From positions 1 to 5,132 of the forward strand of contig CAZUSA010000012.1 of NCBI GenBank assembly GCA_964622835.1: 5,132 nucleotides of DNA, written 5' to 3'. The translations under genes were made by a program, and so were the position numbers. Origin of the DNA: JABIKK01 sp964622835. Its GTDB lineage: Archaea; Nanobdellota; Nanobdellia; SCGC-AAA011-G17; UBA489. Under the pieces are notes generated by a model. That model ran no database searches, was not told where the DNA came from, and worked only from the letters and a program-made list of their open reading frames with translations. Below are positions 4,482 to 5,132 of the stretch, piece after piece (position 1 is the stretch's first letter; every line of letters starts with the position of its first letter).

Positions 4482-4958
4482 ATGATTGATTTTAAAGAAC
4501 AATTAAAAACAATAGTAAAAAAACATAATTTACCGTCGTTTGAAACGTTAGATAAAGAGTTTGAATTTTTATACGTTGGAAAAATTATTGAAGTAACACG
4601 CCCGTTATCGTTTATTAGAAGAAGAATGAGTGATAAAATGGGTGGTATTCTTGGTATGTTGCAAGGTATGGTACAACCAAATCCTTCCTCAATGATTAGT
4701 TTAGAAGAATCCTCATTTTTTACAAAAGAAGAAAAACAAGAAAAAATTATTGCTATCTTGCGTGAATTAATGTATTTTGAACGATTATCTATTCATTTAA
4801 ACATTACATCAACAGATGAAGAAGAAGTTGCGTTTATTAAAGCATTATGGGAAAAGTGGAACCACCTTAAACCACAAATCCTAGAACTGACAAAGAAGTT
4901 ACATGAAGGCTGGAGAAAAGATAGTGAAGAAAAGAAAGACCATAATTACATGGGCTAA
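4482..4958 (+). CDS. Hypothetical protein, 158 residues, mostly helical
   Basis: I cannot assign a family. The product is a soluble, charged, mainly helical protein. An N-terminal segment (FKEQLKTIVKKHNLPSFETL, residues 4-23) is followed by EFEFLYVGKIIE. A basic RRRMSDKMGGILGMLQGMV stretch (46-64) has a glycine/methionine-rich amphipathic character that could touch membrane or RNA. Two further helices follow (83-110 and about 116-148), ending in a Lys/Glu-rich tail. There are no cysteines, signal peptide or clear membrane helix. The ATG at 4482 is supported by a TATA box about 30 bases upstream. The next gene starts 31 bases after its stop, with its own TATA box. Promoter, start and codon use make it a convincing gene of unknown role. 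Confidence 0.8.
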   Translation: MIDFKEQLKTIVKKHNLPSFETLDKEFEFLYVGKIIEVTRPLSFIRRRMSDKMGGILGMLQGMVQPNPSSMISLEESSFFTKEEKQEKIIAILRELMYFERLSIHLNITSTDEEEVAFIKALWEKWNHLKPQILELTKKLHEGWRKDSEEKKDHNYMG

Positions 4959-4960
4959 AC

Positions 4961-4968
4961 CTTATAAA
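4961..4968 (+). promoter_or_regulatory. TATA box for the membrane-anchored protein at the right edge
   Basis: CTTATAAA is centred about 25.5 bases before the ATG at 4990, starting 3 bases after the stop of the preceding gene. The spacing predicts a leaderless transcript. Confidence 0.65.
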
Positions 4969-4989
4969 TTCTGATACGTTCTGGTTTCT

Positions 4990-5132
4990 ATGAAAAAGGG
5001 GCAGGTGTATCTTCTGGCAGCAATTATCATTGGATTATTGTTATTTACCTTAGTAACGCCTTCGAATCTTGTACATCAACAAGTGATTGATGATGATTTT
5101 GAAGCCTTATCACAGAATTATCAAGTAGAAAG
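4990..5132 (+). CDS. Membrane-anchored protein with KGQ-type (pilin-like) N-terminus, 3'-partial
   Basis: Forty-seven codons are visible before the window ends. The protein begins MKKGQVYLLAAIIIGLLLF and continues to a hydrophobic segment of about 18 residues (6-23), followed by a polar, acidic region (QQVIDDDFEALSQNYQVE). A short basic start, the KGQ sequence and an immediate hydrophobic helix resemble archaeal class III (type IV pilin-like) signal peptides, where cleavage would fall between G4 and Q5. A plain N-terminal anchor facing the outside is the alternative. The start is supported by a TATA box at leaderless spacing. Function cannot be told from this part. Confidence 0.75.
   Translation, partial: MKKGQVYLLAAIIIGLLLFTLVTPSNLVHQQVIDDDFEALSQNYQVE

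Overview
The window looks like a piece of an AT-rich archaeal chromosome, possibly from a DPANN lineage (the lineage is an inference). The archaeal call rests mainly on promoters. Almost every gene start, on either strand, has a TATA-like octamer centred about 24-31 bases upstream and no Shine-Dalgarno sequence, the pattern expected for leaderless archaeal transcripts. A tRNA-Thr(GGU) without an encoded CCA end and with discriminator U fits this. The gene set mixes recognisable metabolic genes that look bacterial in affinity with several small proteins I cannot assign.

Left part (1-2203). The window opens inside a delta-9 type acyl-CoA/fatty-acid desaturase (plus strand, 5' end missing) with an unusual long basic coiled-coil tail. 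It converges, with a 1-bp gap, on a divergent thymidine kinase of the TK1/Tdk family (minus strand). Upstream of the kinase, on the same strand, lies a four-helix MauE/DoxX-type membrane protein with a conserved CxC motif. The kinase has its own TATA box overlapping the stop codon of the membrane protein, so these two are adjacent but probably separately initiated.

Middle part (2203-3914). A divergent promoter region separates the MauE-like gene from an unassigned 130-residue protein. A complete tRNA-Thr gene with its own TATA box follows. Directly after the tRNA, an open frame encoding part of a TolB/PD40-like beta-propeller begins abruptly without a convincing start or export signal, which suggests a 5'-truncated gene next to the tRNA. 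It converges on a small minus-strand 83-residue protein. A TATA-like element in front of that gene could also serve a tiny plus-strand ORF in the following gap.

Right part (3915-5132). A gene for a 125-residue protein with a strongly basic, disordered N-terminus is the exception to the leaderless rule: it has a palindromic TATA box, a roughly 30-base leader containing direct repeats, and a Shine-Dalgarno sequence. It ends in a hairpin plus T-rich tract. Then come an unassigned 158-residue helical protein and the start of a membrane-anchored protein with a KGQ-type N-terminus, cut by the window edge.

There is no evidence for a CRISPR array, insertion sequence or defence system. The best leads are the desaturase in an archaeal setting, the possible integration or deletion scar beside the tRNA, and the repeat-containing leader of the basic protein gene.
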